Shown here: positions 10,515 to 21,641 of the stretch, piece after piece
Layout of the letters: every line of letters begins with the position of its first letter
Position numbering within the stretch: position 1 is the stretch's first letter
NCBI GenBank assembly: GCA_934047225.1
Contig: OW203990.1
Location: forward strand, 25,833,045-25,897,044
Reading direction: 5' to 3'
Source: Ypsolopha sequella
Lineage: Eukaryota > Arthropoda > Insecta > Lepidoptera > Ypsolophidae
DNA length: 64,000 nucleotides
Made by a program: the position numbers and the translations under genes
The notes under the pieces: model-generated
What the model was told of the DNA's origin: nothing
Databases searched by the model: none
Seen by the model: the letters and a program-made list of their open reading frames with translations, nothing else

Positions 10515-11144
10515 GCCGCAACAAACCGGGAAATGTATAAATAAAAACTATTTAGCAAACACCCTGACAAGGCACAAAATACAGAAGCAGTGCTCAATAG
10601 ATACCCTACCTATAAATATAATTTAATTAGCAAATGTACTTCCCAATTACAATACTATGTAGTGTACCGTCCCGGTAATACAAACAAACAAATAGGTTAC
10701 CTACCTATTACAACATTACCAAATTTAAATTATATTTGGTGTATACAATACACACAAACCCGAATGCACATTCCACTATGCAACTGTATACATACTTGTA
10801 AGTACATAAATTCAAGCCAAGATAACCGTATATTAGCTAACAAGTTGATTTCCAATCTATAATATAAACCGTTATATGATTATGTTATTGTAGTACAAGA
10901 ACACCTGATATGTACTAAACTATCAAATTATACTGATATTACTGAACCACATCAATGTGGTACCCTCCGGTAATCAATTAACTACTCAAAGCACTAAACA
11001 AATCCAATTTGTAATTGCTACATCAATAACATATCAATAATACAACCATGTAAAAGCCTAGCTATGTTAACAGTTCAATGACCCTGGGGCCGCCCAGTTC
11101 CGCTGTTTATATGTATATAATCCAAAGGTTTATTAGGTGGATTA
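10515..11144 (-). other. 5' leader of the LTR element
   Basis: About 630 bp between the primer-binding site and the gag start, AT-rich and without a recognisable frame. By position it is the untranslated leader expected to carry the packaging signal. No specific structure was recognised. Confidence 0.45.
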
Positions 11145-11162
11145 ACCACACTCTGGTTACCA
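11145..11162 (-). promoter_or_regulatory. tRNA primer-binding site
   Basis: Read on the minus strand this is TGGTAACCAGAGTGTGGT, lying about 5 nt inside the 5' LTR. It begins with TGG, as expected for pairing with the CCA end of a tRNA primer. The tRNA was not identified. Confidence 0.6.
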
Positions 11163-11167
11163 AAGCT

Positions 11168-11854
11168 TGTATGATAAAAACGCTCGTTGCTACCACAAAT
11201 TGTAGCTTACAAAAAGTGGTAATACTGACTAGTGACGGGCATCAGCGTCACTAGTGCGAGGATTCCATAACCACGCTCAGACACCACTAATTGTATGCTA
11301 AAGGGCGATACTTGCAGCTGGAACAGGGGCCCATAAACTGTCCCAGATTTATAGTCTACAAGTATCTTATATTCTAATATTTAATATAAAATGTCCTACC
11401 AGACAGTTGTATGATGACGTCATCCACTGATCCTCGCATGAAGTCCTTTCGCTGCGGAGTCCAAAGTGTTCCGGTGCCGTGACACGTTGATCACCTTCCA
11501 CGATGAATCTAAACACAAACCTCCTACCCCAGGATGCATCCGAACCCAGAAGAAATGGTAATTGACAAGTCCACTTGTCGCACACCGCGTGTTCAGGTTA
11601 TGTCACACACACACAGGAAATACACTGATAGTGGCCTTCACGCCAAAATATCGTCAGCCTTTGACCCCCTGCTGTTCTTTACGATGTCCGCACCGATTTC
11701 CCTCTATTAAGCCCTTAATAACACATTTTGTAAAATCGGCCACGATCTATACCAATTTCCACGTCCCTCGTATTTTTTTGACAGCTCCAAGTCCATAGAC
11801 AAAATATATAGACCATTGATGGATGCGTTCCGAAATATACATTTTATTCTGAAC
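11168..11854 (-). repeat. 5' LTR of the BEL/Pao element
   Basis: Direct copy of 6405-7091, with no difference found by eye. On the minus strand it is the upstream LTR and should hold the promoter. The base just outside (11855) is G where the other LTR has A, so one terminal base of the TG/CA ends differs or the LTR is one base shorter. Confidence 0.88.
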
Positions 11855-12124
11855 GTTGCTTTTGTTTCTTTGTCATTGGTATAAAATAAGGAAATATCAT
11901 AATATAATTATATAATATACTGTTAAAGTTGTTTTTTCAGAGTGTACTCAATGTTAACACCTTGAGATTTTTTGAATTTGCGCTCTTTTGTTGTGACATG
12001 TTTTCCTGGCTAGAATTTATCAGCAGCATATTTACATTGAAAGTTCTCTACAGAGTGTATCACAGAAAGACAAACCATAAACTACAACAGGCAAAAGACA
12101 ATAATGTGATGTGCCAGTCATTAC

Positions 12125-12245
12125 CAACACATACATACATACATAATACTTATGCCTGTCTCCCACAAGGGAAGGCAGAGACTGCAGATTTCCACCTCCT
12201 ACGATCCAGACACACCTCTTTCGCTTCTTCCACATCCATCCATCT
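12125..12245 (-). repeat. interspersed repeat, probable LINE 3' coding or UTR fragment
   Basis: The segment contains GCCTGTCTCCCACAAGGG, then AGATTTCCACCTCCTACGATCC, then CTCTTTCGCTTCTTCCAC. Shorter relatives occur at 34,586-34,640, 42,588-42,682 and 50,487-50,551. Each starts after a CATA-rich run, which may be a tail. The family is not named with certainty. Confidence 0.5.
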
Positions 12246-12601
12246 AGCTCTTCTATTCCGAGTGCTTTTAGCTTTGACCTTCTTCAGTATGTCAGCATAC
12301 GTATTTCTATAGCCTGGTAGAGCTTTCTACCTTCCATATGCGCACCATACATTTCTTTAGTCACTCTAATTTCATTTATCCTTTCTATTTGCCCAAAAAA
12401 ACAGGCGAGTTTGTTTAACGGGTGTCCCGATTATAAGCATGGGCTACAAGTTTGAGGAGAGCTTGAACAATGGGGATCCAAACTGCCAAATTACTCCTGT
12501 AGATGGCGCATCGTCGATGCGGCCATGAAAATCTGTCATTTCAGTACATCGTTATGGTCTTTGCTTAGTTTTTTGTGATTTTCGATTAATTTCTCGGAAT
12601 T

Positions 12602-12780
12602 ATGCCTTTGTGTGCCATACCAGGTTGCTTAAATAATGGTGCTAATTTATTCCCGAAAACCCCATATCAAAAATTATCAAAAATAACAATAACAAATATA
12701 ATATAACATATTGGAACACAAGTGATAAGAGGAAGTAAAAAAAATGCGAGATATTGGAAAAATGCAGTAGAAAAACCGGA
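12602..12780 (+). pseudogene. decayed THAP-like zinc-finger start
   Basis: The ATG at 12602 opens MPLCAIPGC, which resembles the first Cys pair of a THAP domain (C-x4-C right after the start Met). FPKTP follows where THAP domains usually have a conserved Phe-Pro. The frame stops at 12704-12706 after 34 codons. About 40 bp later another frame reads RYWKNAVEK, similar to the conserved Trp region of THAP domains, and then stops before the expected C-x2-H. THAP domains occur in P-element transposases and host regulators, so this may be a P-element or THAP-gene relic. The identification rests on short motifs. Confidence 0.4.
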
Positions 12781-13140
12781 ACACACACAATAACAAAGTT
12801 TGACATAGCCGGACCGTAGTATTTATTGGCCGGACCTATGCTAGCGACATCTGTAATTAGCTTTGCCTGTGGATAACTAGGGCTATACCGATTATAAGTT
12901 TTAGGCGAACTTTTAATTAGCGTCACAATACCTCATGCCCTAACGTTTCTACGACTTATAACTATATTACTAACTATAATAGTTCTGACAAGTGAACGTC
13001 GTTTACAAGATGAGGGTTCCTTCAATATAAATGTAATCTGCTGGACATGAATCTTAATTCGATAAACTGATGAATAAAATAAACATAACATAACATAATA
13101 TAAATACTCTTTAATGTGCAATATTTTTAACAGAGAGGGT

Positions 13141-13195
13141 ACAATAGGCGCTCTTATCGCTTAAGCGATTTCTCCCAGACAACCTTTTGGTGGAA
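13141..13195. repeat. conserved hairpin repeat, copy 1
   Basis: GGCGCTCTTATCGCTTAAGCGATTTCTCCCAGACAACC-type sequence with a perfect stem ATCGCTT/AAGCGAT. Related copies lie at 26,510-26,570 and 31,149-31,205. It looks like a conserved end of a retroelement family; the family is not identified. Confidence 0.55.
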
Positions 13196-13904
13196 GATAA
13201 TGTAAAATAAAGGATAAAGCGTAGGTGATGTATTTTTTTTATATATATACGTAATAAATAACCGAATTTCTTATGTTACCTTATTATCTACATGTCAATA
13301 TACATACTAATACATAATATACAATATTATATATATATATAAAATAATATATACAGATATACCAATTTCAGAGAGATGAATATACCTACACAATATGTAA
13401 ATATTCTTTAATTCGTTTTCTGAAAATATCCAAGTAAGGAGCAGATTTTACAAACTTAAAGGAATCAAAGATATTTTCTTCTAACTACCTCATTAGAGGA
13501 AACTTCTAATATTATGAGGGTTTCATCTTCTGACGAAACCTTAAAAACAATTACAATAGAACATGTCAGTGACCCCATTAACCGGACTTCCACGAACCGG
13601 AAAATTATTTCCTCACGTTTTCCAGTTTTTCCGGTTTTCTCGACACGAACATTACATTACACGTTATTATAAGGTAACGTGTAATGAATTTTCTGCTATT
13701 TGCTCCTTCATGTTGCCAAGAAATTAGGGTTAACCTTTTTATGTTGAAAAGAAAAAATAAAAGAGCGATCTTTTCAAAGGCAACGTTTTTCTGCTAAGAA
13801 AACATGACTAATAATATGACAAAAATTATTATCACAAATATTTTGTCTTTGGCTCTTCATAAGAAAAATTATAACATTAAACCTCATAATTCTCATTATT
13901 GCTG
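13196..13904. other. AT-rich stretch, nothing recognised
   Basis: Contains TA-rich runs near 13,320-13,350 and short inverted copies of ACGTGTAATG near 13,650-13,690. No gene is evident. Confidence 0.3.
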
Positions 13905-14190
13905 ATAACAATAGTTGAACCAGCGAGCGAAGTTGTCCGAGTCTACTTGAAGAATCCAGCGTTTTTATGTATTTACGAGTATGTATGAATGTTTGTCCGA
14001 CGATAACTCGAGTATCGTTGATCGGAACGTCATGAAATTTGGTAGAAGAGTAAAGGAAATAAAAACAATTTTTAAATTCAAACATTGTCAAGGGGTTGCC
14101 AAGAAGGGGTGGGGGTTCGCTAGATCACAGTTCGGTGCGAACTCTTGGTAAAACAATAGACCACAGTTCAGATCGTGGCTATCAGATCCA
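13905..14190. repeat. interspersed repeat shared with the window end
   Basis: Shares order and wording with 63,815-64,000: GTATGTA(T/C)GAATGT(T/-)GTCCG, then a CGGAACGTCA(T/C)GAAATT(T/C)GGTA motif, then AAAA-rich sequence. The two copies are far apart and diverged, so this is a dispersed element of unknown class. Confidence 0.5.
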
Positions 14191-14609
14191 TCGAACTGAT
14201 TAAATGGGCATTCATTTATAAAGAAAGCCCCTTAATATTTTAACGAAATTATTAGGTAATTTTTTGTAATATCAGCGACCTTTAAGTTGAATATAAATCA
14301 GTTTAAGCATCTCATTTTGCATCAATCAGAACTCTATGACCGTTTCCTTTAAGTTTATAATTGCGCGCTATCAACCGTAGCTGTTACGACCACGCGCTCA
14401 CGAAAAACTGATTTTTTATTTAATAACTCGATTTCTAGATGAAATGATTAAAATATTCTGAGACCGACCCAGGAGGTCATTTGTTCAATCATTTTTAATA
14501 CAAGTTTCGAGGAAAAGTCCTTTAACACTTGAAAAACATAAAATTTATAGGTAACTTCGTAATTATTTTCCATCGAGGGAACTTGCGATTGTGAATCACT
14601 TGCGAGTGA

Positions 14610-14760
14610 TTATGAAATACCTGCCTTTTTCTAATTAATTAAAACATAATACTTAAATTCAAAATTCACTCAATAGTTATTCAACAAAACCTTATTGTGT
14701 ATACTGCATTCGCAAAGTTTCCATGAATTTCTGTAAATTAGTGTTTCACAATTTTGGGTT
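14610..14760. repeat. dispersed repeat, inverted relative to 23,330-23,530
   Basis: TACCTGCCTTTTTCTAATTA and GCAAAGTTTCCATGAATTTC match, in reverse complement, parts of 23,400-23,520 (GAAAAAGGCGGG and GATGGAAACTTTGCG). CTCAATAGTTATTCAACAAAA also matches 23,329-23,349 in direct orientation. The element is therefore internally palindromic. Confidence 0.45.
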
Positions 14761-15187
14761 TAAGCTTTTTTTATGCCTTGAAAACGGTTTCACCCATTGA
14801 AAATTACGATAAAATAACGCGTATCCATGTCTACCGACGTTAGCGAAACAAAAAAAAAAACATTTTATCTTTTGAAGAAAAAAGTGGAATTTAGTGCAGG
14901 AAAAAAAACCATTTATCACCTATCGAATTGTCATGTCACAACCAATTTGGTGACAATATATCTTACTAAAAAACCCCTGGGAATTCATCTCAATATTGAA
15001 AAACATTGGCGCGAATCGCATCAATAAATCAAACGCGGAAAACTTTTTGTTTGCAATTTCATACGAAAACTTTTTGTCTTCTGTTTCACCGCTGCGTTCA
15101 GAATGGTATTTTTTCTATCAGTGAACTTTTGAATTTGGCAACTGAAATAAGCCTATTCACATTAACCGATTTTATTCGTATGGTATA

Positions 15188-15346
15188 GCCGATTCTAAAG
15201 GCTTTAATTTTAGTTTTAGTGCTGTCAAAACTAAATTTCACTCATTGCTAAATAGTCCTTAAAAGTTAGGAACAGAATCTAAATTAATTTGGAATAATTT
15301 TATGTTTGACAGCTCTTAAACTAAAACTTAAGCCGTCAGAATCGGC
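15188..15346. mobile_element. 159-bp MITE, copy 1, TA target
   Basis: Inverted repeats begin GCCGATTCT(A/G)A and pair over roughly 50 bp, including TTTTAGTTTTAGTGCTGTCA. TA flanks both ends (15186-15187, 15347-15348). A second copy lies at 17,186-17,343. TA targets suggest mobilisation by a Tc1/mariner-type transposase. Confidence 0.65.
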
Positions 15347-15849
15347 TACATTATCAGTATAACATCAGTATGGATGGTTTTTGCGCTGATATCGATGTGA
15401 GATAAAATTATATTGGCTGATTTTTACTATTGGGTACAAACGTATGTAGTTGCCGAAGTTTTTTCATAGATTAATATGTTCGTAATTCCCGTAATTAAAT
15501 AGCTATTTCCATTATTTGTATTTTGTTTTAAAGTTGATTTCAAGGTCTTATATTTAAGTATTAAAATTGTCAGTTTGACAACCAAAAACAATTCGTCCTA
15601 AATGCTATCCATTTCCTTGATAAGATTCTTAACATTCTTTTGCCTTTACAGCTGACACTTTTCAAATATTAATTGATGTTGTCTCATTCAAACACAAAAA
15701 AATATATAAAATTTGGATTTGTCATTCCTTTAAAAATACAAAAATGTTAGTACTTAAATTGAGCTTTATTTACTTTGATGATTTATGACTAATTTATTTA
15801 CTGACAAATTATAACATTGTATGAATTATATGAATTGAATGATGGAATT

Positions 15850-16115
15850 ATACAGGTTGATAATAAACCCCCTAGTTATATTAAAGGAAATTATTATAGC
15901 TACGAAATAAAAAGTATGTTTTGTTACTATTGTCTTGTTTCATAATAAAAGAAAAATATATCGACCGTCAAAGTAGATCGCGGGCGGAGATGAGCGGGGC
16001 GGGCGCCAAGGGTGTCGGGAATGTTTTTTCGGGGTCGGAGGAATAGATATATTATATTATATTATAGATACATATATTAACTATATAGCCAAAGGGTTAA
16101 TTTTCAACCTGTATG
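15850..16115. mobile_element. MITE with GC-rich core
   Basis: Ends ATACAGGTTGATAATAAACC (15,850 on) and the reverse complement near 16,096-16,115 form inverted repeats of about 20 bp. The arms are AT-rich, but 15,960-16,045 is strikingly GC-rich, with G runs such as GCGGGCGGAGATGAGCGGGG. Confidence 0.55.
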
Positions 16116-17185
16116 CATACCCAGTTTAAAAAAAAGTGCTAAACTATATTAATTAATGCATTCATTAGAATGACATAGCTTACATAACAACCACTGTTAT
16201 TTTGGTGAATAAAGTTCTGATTTCTGTATCTCCTTGCAATTGATTATTCACCAAGTATTCAAACAAAGAAATTAATTTATTTATTTACTGCTTTCATTTA
16301 TGAAACTTATGCTATTATTAAGTGGTTTCCCTAATACAACAGCTTAGTTTAAATTATACACTCCAAGATATTAAGAAAAACCAAAGGAGCCAAAGTTAGG
16401 AATCGCCGATTTATAATGTAGTTTTAGGGTTACATCCCCGAATACTCAACCAACTTAATTTTGCAGTTTTTATGTCTGACAGTAGCATACCCTAAAATTA
16501 AATAAATATCTAGTTTGAAGTAATTGGTCATATGTACGGAACCCTAAGAGCGAAGCCCGACTCGTTTTTGGCTCTCTTTTTGAGTGTTTTTTTGGTTTCG
16601 CGTTTAATCCATTTGATTTTTTTGTGTCGTATTTTACTATCAATACGAAAATCTTGTTTTTTAACCGTTGTAAGTTCAAAAATTACTTAAATGCAATATT
16701 GTAATTTTAGTCGATTTTTATCTAAAAATTAGACGTAGATCGTGTCGGCGAATGTAAAAATACCTTCTGTCTGTCCAACAGTTGACTGCCACTGGCAAGC
16801 TGCCAGCCCCTGCCATTTTGTGCCATTTAGGCTTTTGTACCTGCCAGATTACTGTCTACAGCTGTTTTGATTCTTAATTTAGAGCAACAAAAGTGATATT
16901 TCATTGTTACTGCCAAAGATAAGATGGTTGTTGTGTCCCGAATGGGATCGAGTGTCTTAACGTTTGTTCTGTCTGTCTGTTGTCTTGTTATTAGTGAAAC
17001 AACTAAGTAAGCTGTTTTGACATTTAGTTGTTTGTGTCGACATTCATAATCGTAGGTATTACTCTTATTCATTATAATTATATAATAAATTTAACGATAG
17101 AATTAAGAATTTTAAGTATAGAAACTAAGAAGAAAGAAAATATTTATTTCAGACCGAAATCCATATCTTAGTTAGTGACAATGAA
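16116..17185. other. no gene; repeat scraps
   Basis: Near 16,535-16,580 GTACGGAACCCTAAG and CGACTCG resemble the dispersed repeat at 34,655-34,935. At 17,127-17,165 AAGAAGAAAGAAAATATTT followed by ATTTC matches the 3' tail of the LINE at 42,697, so a truncated LINE end may be present on the minus strand. Nothing else was recognised. Confidence 0.35.
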
Positions 17186-17343
17186 GCCAATTCTGAAGGC
17201 TTTAATTTTAGTTTTAGTACTGTCAAAACTAAATTTCATTGTTGCAAAATAGTTCATATGTGTTAAGATTAGAAGCTAAATTACTTTGGAAAAATTCAAG
17301 TTTTGACAGCACTAAAACTAAAATTGGAGCCTTCAGTATCGGC
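17186..17343. mobile_element. 158-bp MITE, copy 2
   Basis: Same family as 15,188-15,346: GGCTTTAATTTTAGTTTTAG at the left, and the reverse complement CTAAAACTAAAATTGGAGCC at the right, with an unrelated centre. The flanking TA is not clean on the left. Confidence 0.6.
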
Positions 17344-18342
17344 TTTATTATATGCTTAAAAAACTATGTCAGTACCTTAATCTACACACAAAAACAAAAA
17401 AAATAAGAACAGAACACAGAAAAGGTAGTAGAAGTCGCTGTTGCAGACATTACACAATTAAGGGCCTTACTATTGCCAAATGGGTACTTTTTAAAGCCTA
17501 CTCCTCGTTTATGGCCAAACCAAAAATAATGAAAAAATGTATTATGGATAATCAACTCTTAGACAACATATGCAACATTTTTCTTTTTCATACCACCAAA
17601 ACTTCTACATGATTTTTTTTTTACTGAATGGTGTTTTTTGACCTCAAATTCCTTACTGCTCCTGAGTGGCTTGGCCGATTGAATTCATCTATGCTTTGAT
17701 AAATAGATAAACTTTATAGCTATAAATATAACATAAGATTATTCAATCGAGTAATCACGTCCAAGTGAAAAGTACAATTTTCTCCTATTTTGCCCTCTCA
17801 AGGACGCAGCGAGCGTCGTAACAGCCACTATGCATTGCGCGCTGATATGAACGTTATTTCAATGTCGTTTCCGTTGATATTTATAGTGACAAATATCGAG
17901 CTGCTAATTTGGCGATGGTAATCGCCTTAAATTCTGTGATGCCTACAACAACATCCTCCTGGTGAAGTACTGTGTATAAGATATTGCATTGTAATGAAAA
18001 TAATGTAATTTATAATTATCAATACAATTATAAATTTAATATAACTATAATTTTTCTAATTTCAAAAAGTTTTGTAAATATTATATCTAGATTTTAAGTT
18101 TAGATTAAAATTAACTCTAATGGACACAATCATTCTTTTTAATATGTTTTTGTAATTTTTTTTTCCGTAGTGTTTCTGTAATTTTTTTTAATAAGTCTAT
18201 AGGTTTATGTTTGATGTTTCGTATTTAATTTAGATAATGTTGTGGACGCTTGTTATTGATGGCAACACCAGATCAAGGCCTTATCTGTTTGTTATTTTTA
18301 TGTTTTTATTGTTATTGTTGGCGTTTCTTTTTAATAAATAAA
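17344..18342. other. AT-rich stretch, nothing firmly recognised
   Basis: No coding content was recognised. The part from about 18,230 to the Helitron boundary ends in TTTTTAATAAATAAAT and may be a LINE 3' end. Confidence 0.3.
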
Positions 18343-19151
18343 TCCCACTAATATTATTAATGCGAAAGTTTGGATGGATGGATGTTTGTTACTCCTTCAC
18401 GCTGTAACTACTGAACCAATTGGGCTGAAACTTTGCACAAATGTAGTTCGAGACCTGGAATAGGACAAAGGCTACTTTTTATCGCATAAATCAGTTCCCA
18501 CGGGAACAAGAAATAGTGTCGTTCAGAGATGCACCTTGGCTTTCAGCCTTGCCAAACATACTACCGGGCGATTAAATAAGTTATCAAAAACCGCCAAAGA
18601 TATATTAGCAGAGGATTAATTCAGAGAACAAAACATAGTGCCTATCAGAATTGCGGCTCGGCTAATGACACTTTACATGGAGATCACATAAGAGATGATG
18701 AGATTTCAAAACACTCCATATCTCAAATCCAGACTCAGGTCAACTACGTACTATAAAATTAATGAGCTGAAAAATATTTACAGATTCTATACGACTATTC
18801 TATACGACAAACACAGACTATCTCATACATACTCATCTTACATTAACTCCACACAACACAAACATCTTGTCGAACAAATGAGCAAATTCAACTATAAGAT
18901 TACGTTAGACAGTTAAGTTGCTTTATTTTCTTTAAATGTTTATATATACGAGTAGTCTAAATTCGGACTAACGAATTAGTTTAGTTTTGATTATTATTTT
19001 TTACAGTTGGGGAAATTTGTTATTGGCCTTAGTTTAAGTTTTAAAATATTGTTTGGAGTACATATATCGCTGTTAATTTCCTGAATAAACTAAATAAATA
19101 AATAAATAGAAACACTTAATCAACGCGGGCGAAGCCACGGGCAAAAGCTAG
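18343..19151 (+). mobile_element. 809-bp non-autonomous Helitron
   Basis: The element starts TCCCACTAATATTATTAATG after an A at 18,342 and ends with a GC hairpin (CGCGGGCGAAGCCACGG) and GGCAAAAG-CTAG at 19,148-19,151, followed by T. Start TC, end CTAG and A|T insertion are Helitron hallmarks. There is no Rep/helicase. The stretch before the end finishes in (AAATA)n near 19,090-19,110, suggesting that a LINE 3' fragment inserted into the Helitron or was captured by it. Confidence 0.75.
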
Positions 19152-19392
19152 TAAATAATAAATAACAATAGCATTGCTCTCGTAGATCTCGTGATAATTT
19201 CCTAAAATTCTTACGTAGCCGATGCCTACGTCATAGAAGGAGCCTACAACCCAAATCTCATGTTCCTAGGTCCAGCCGTTTGGCAAAGCCGTTGATAGAT
19301 CAGTCAGTCAGCCAGGGCATTATTTTATATTTATGTTTATAGATAATGACTTATGCTCAGAATTTATAGTCTAAAGGTGTTACTACAAAACG

Positions 19393-19502
19393 GTGTTTAA
19401 CTTTAGACAGTGTTTAAATCTGTTGTTGTCACCTTTTCTTTATTTTGTAAAAAAGTGACAGCAACAGATTTAAACACTGTCAAAAGTTAAACATCGCTTA
19501 AA
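19393..19502. mobile_element. foldback element, about 110 bp
   Basis: GTGTTTAACTTTAGACAGTG and ATCTGTTG(T/C)TGTCAC on the left are mirrored by GTGACAGCAACAGATTTAAA and CACTGTC on the right, leaving a loop of about 20 bp. It is a near-perfect hairpin of about 45 bp per arm. Confidence 0.6.
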
Positions 19503-20050
19503 AACCCTTTTTAACACAGTAAATGTTTAATAATTTACCATTTTTAAGCATTTCGGAGACAATTGAGATTTTTAATTGCGCCCTGGGAGAATTTCACAGA
19601 AAAACATTAGAGGTTTTGTTATTTTGTTGGATTTTTATATCTCAAAGTATATCTGTGTTGTTGTTATGTTTTTTTTAATATCTTGGTGTGTATAATTTTA
19701 ACTTAGCTGTTGTTTTAGAGAAACTCGTGTAATAATACCATAAGTTTCATTGCAATAAATAAAAAATGAACAAAATCTTTAAAAGAACATTATCTTTTAA
19801 GTAGTAAAACAAATGAATGTACAACAAAAGGCTAAACAGTAACAGTTGAAAGTAATTTTTGGAGTGCATTACAAACTAGAAAAGATCAACTATAGTAAGT
19901 GTACGTTAGCATGGCGGTAGCGGTCATTCACCCCTTCTACTACTGTACTCGTTTTTGCGGTAGCGATACTTCCATATGTTCCGCGTAACGTGTGAAAGTA
20001 CGTGGGATAGTCAGAAAATTTTGCGAAATGAAAAAAAAATGTTTAATGGT
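19503..20050. other. no gene recognised
   Basis: AT-rich. Nothing firm was seen between the foldback and the mariner relic. Confidence 0.3.
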
Positions 20051-20054
20051 GTTT

Positions 20055-20722
20055 AGTTTTACTATTAAATCTTTTTAAAGAACTCTCCACCAGCATCGTT
20101 ACAAAGTTTCATGAATCTAAACCAATTTTCGAAACACTTTTTCTAATCCGCCTCAGACACCTCTTCTAGTCCGCCTCAGACACCTCTTCTACGGCCTTCT
20201 TTATCGCTGTTAGTGGATCTTCGAGCGATGAGAACTGTATCCTTATGAGTTGTTTTTTTTATTTTATGGAATAAAAATAAGTCACAGGGTGCTAAATCAG
20301 GGCTCTAAAGAGAGTGAATCGAAAGTTTAACCGGTGTGCTCTCCAGGAAGTCCCTCGTTTTGAGCGCTGAGTGTGCTGGCGCGTTGTCATAGTAAAGTAG
20401 TAGCCCGCGAAGCCCCGTATTTGGTCGCTTGTTGCACCCAGCAGTGAAAACTTCTGGCAAGCATTTGGTAGTATACCATTCGGAATTTGAATACTTTGAT
20501 TTTGTATAGGAATAGACAACAAATATCCCGTCTAATTAAAAAACAGCCAAACTGTCGACTAAAGCTTTGTTTCTGGATCGTATTGATCGTAATCAAATAT
20601 TCATCACCTATAATATGTCGTAAACTTGCCGAGACTGGCCTGCCTTAAATTTAGCAATCATGTCACTGCACCATTCCACGCGGACCTGTTTCTCAGCAGC
20701 GGAAAGGTTGTGCGGCACCCAG
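20055..20722 (-). pseudogene. mariner transposase relic
   Basis: Read on the minus strand from about 20,722: WVPHNLSAAEKQ, then WCSDMIAKF, then SEWYTTKCLPEVF, YYDNAPAHSAL, SPDLAPCDLFLF and KKCFENWFRFMKLCNDAGG, in the order of mariner transposases. The second and third catalytic Asp motifs (DNAPAH and SPDLAPCD) are present. The reading frame shifts several times and has stops, and the N-terminal helix-turn-helix was not found. A 24-bp direct duplication (CCGCCTCAGACACCTCTTCT) at about 20,150-20,200 is an internal scar. Not functional. Confidence 0.75.
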
Positions 20723-21206
20723 CAAACGTAAGATACTTACTAAAAAAAAATCAAAATAGATGATAACTGGCCAGTGTCTCATACATAAAAACTTTTTTTC
20801 GCAAAACATATTGCGTGGCCTGGTACTGCCTCTAAGCGTGTACAGTAGCAGGGCCAATATGGCCGCCCGATATGGTCGCTACTTTAGTACAAAATTAGAA
20901 AAAGGGTGATTGACGCATACCGAATATAGAAACAAAGTTCAAGTAAACAGTATCCTAAACGATGGATGTCGCTATAAAAACATAAAATTTTAGTAGATGA
21001 AACTTTCATTTTATAATCATTTATGCAGATATATGAAAACTCCCTCAACAGTGTAGAAATACTGAGAAATAACTAAAACTTCGCATAACATTTTACTTAT
21101 TTGTAGCTAAAATTAAGAGACTAGCAGAAGGAGTCTGCTCCACCTATAAAAAAACCTACTGGTTCTTTTGTTCATGAAAAATAATTACAATAAAAAAAAT
21201 CATTAG
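20723..21206. other. no gene recognised
   Basis: Mixed AT-rich sequence. A weak inverted relation may mark the outer part of the mariner, but no terminal repeat could be paired. Confidence 0.25.
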
Positions 21207-21332
21207 CACTTTAAATATTTTTATTCTCTTTGTTGTTATCACTTTGAAACACCTCTTGCATTAACACTAACTCTTTGAACCTTAGTTGAGTGCTGAAATA
21301 ATAACAAAGAGAATAAAAAGCTATTAAAGTGC
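21207..21332. mobile_element. foldback MITE, about 125 bp
   Basis: AGCACTTTAAATATTTTTAT and TCTCTTTGTTGTTATCA at the left pair with TAATAACAAAGAGAATAAAA and TTAAAGTGCT at the right. Confidence 0.55.
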
Positions 21333-21387
21333 TTATGGTTTATATCGCAATGGTTTTTAACTCATATGGCTTTGTTTCATACATATA

Positions 21388-21490
21388 TTGTTTTTTGTAT
21401 TCTGTACTTTGTATATATATAATTACTTAATTGAATACTTTTTAAAACGCTATATTTCGACTCCTCAGTGGGGTCGAAATATAGCGTTTA
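21388..21490 (+). repeat. extra direct copy of a palindrome arm
   Basis: TTCTGTACTTTGTATATATA, TAATTACTTAATTGAATA and AACGCTATATTTCGACTCC match the arm at about 21,709-21,775 in direct orientation. The segment is adjacent to the palindrome at 21,642-21,963. Confidence 0.6.
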
Positions 21491-21641
21491 TAGAGCTGAC
21501 AAGCGGTTTTCTAACCAATTTCAAATATGTCATTATAATAATCTTCTATTCGCCTGATGATGATGATGGATGGATTCGCCTGATGACGACTCCACTGAGG
21601 AGTCGACAATATATTTTATATACATATATTAATATTAATAT

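Larger units (their letters stand above)
6405..11855 (-). mobile_element. BEL/Pao LTR retrotransposon, pol mostly lost
   Basis: Two direct copies of a 687-bp LTR bound a 4.1-kb interior. The interior reads on the minus strand as primer-binding site, leader, gag with three zinc knuckles, then protease and integrase fragments typical of BEL/Pao. The reverse transcriptase core is absent: only about 900 bp separate the protease remnant from the integrase core. No target-site duplication was found (GTATA at the left, TTGCT at the right). Identical LTRs imply recent insertion although the interior is defective. Confidence 0.85.
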
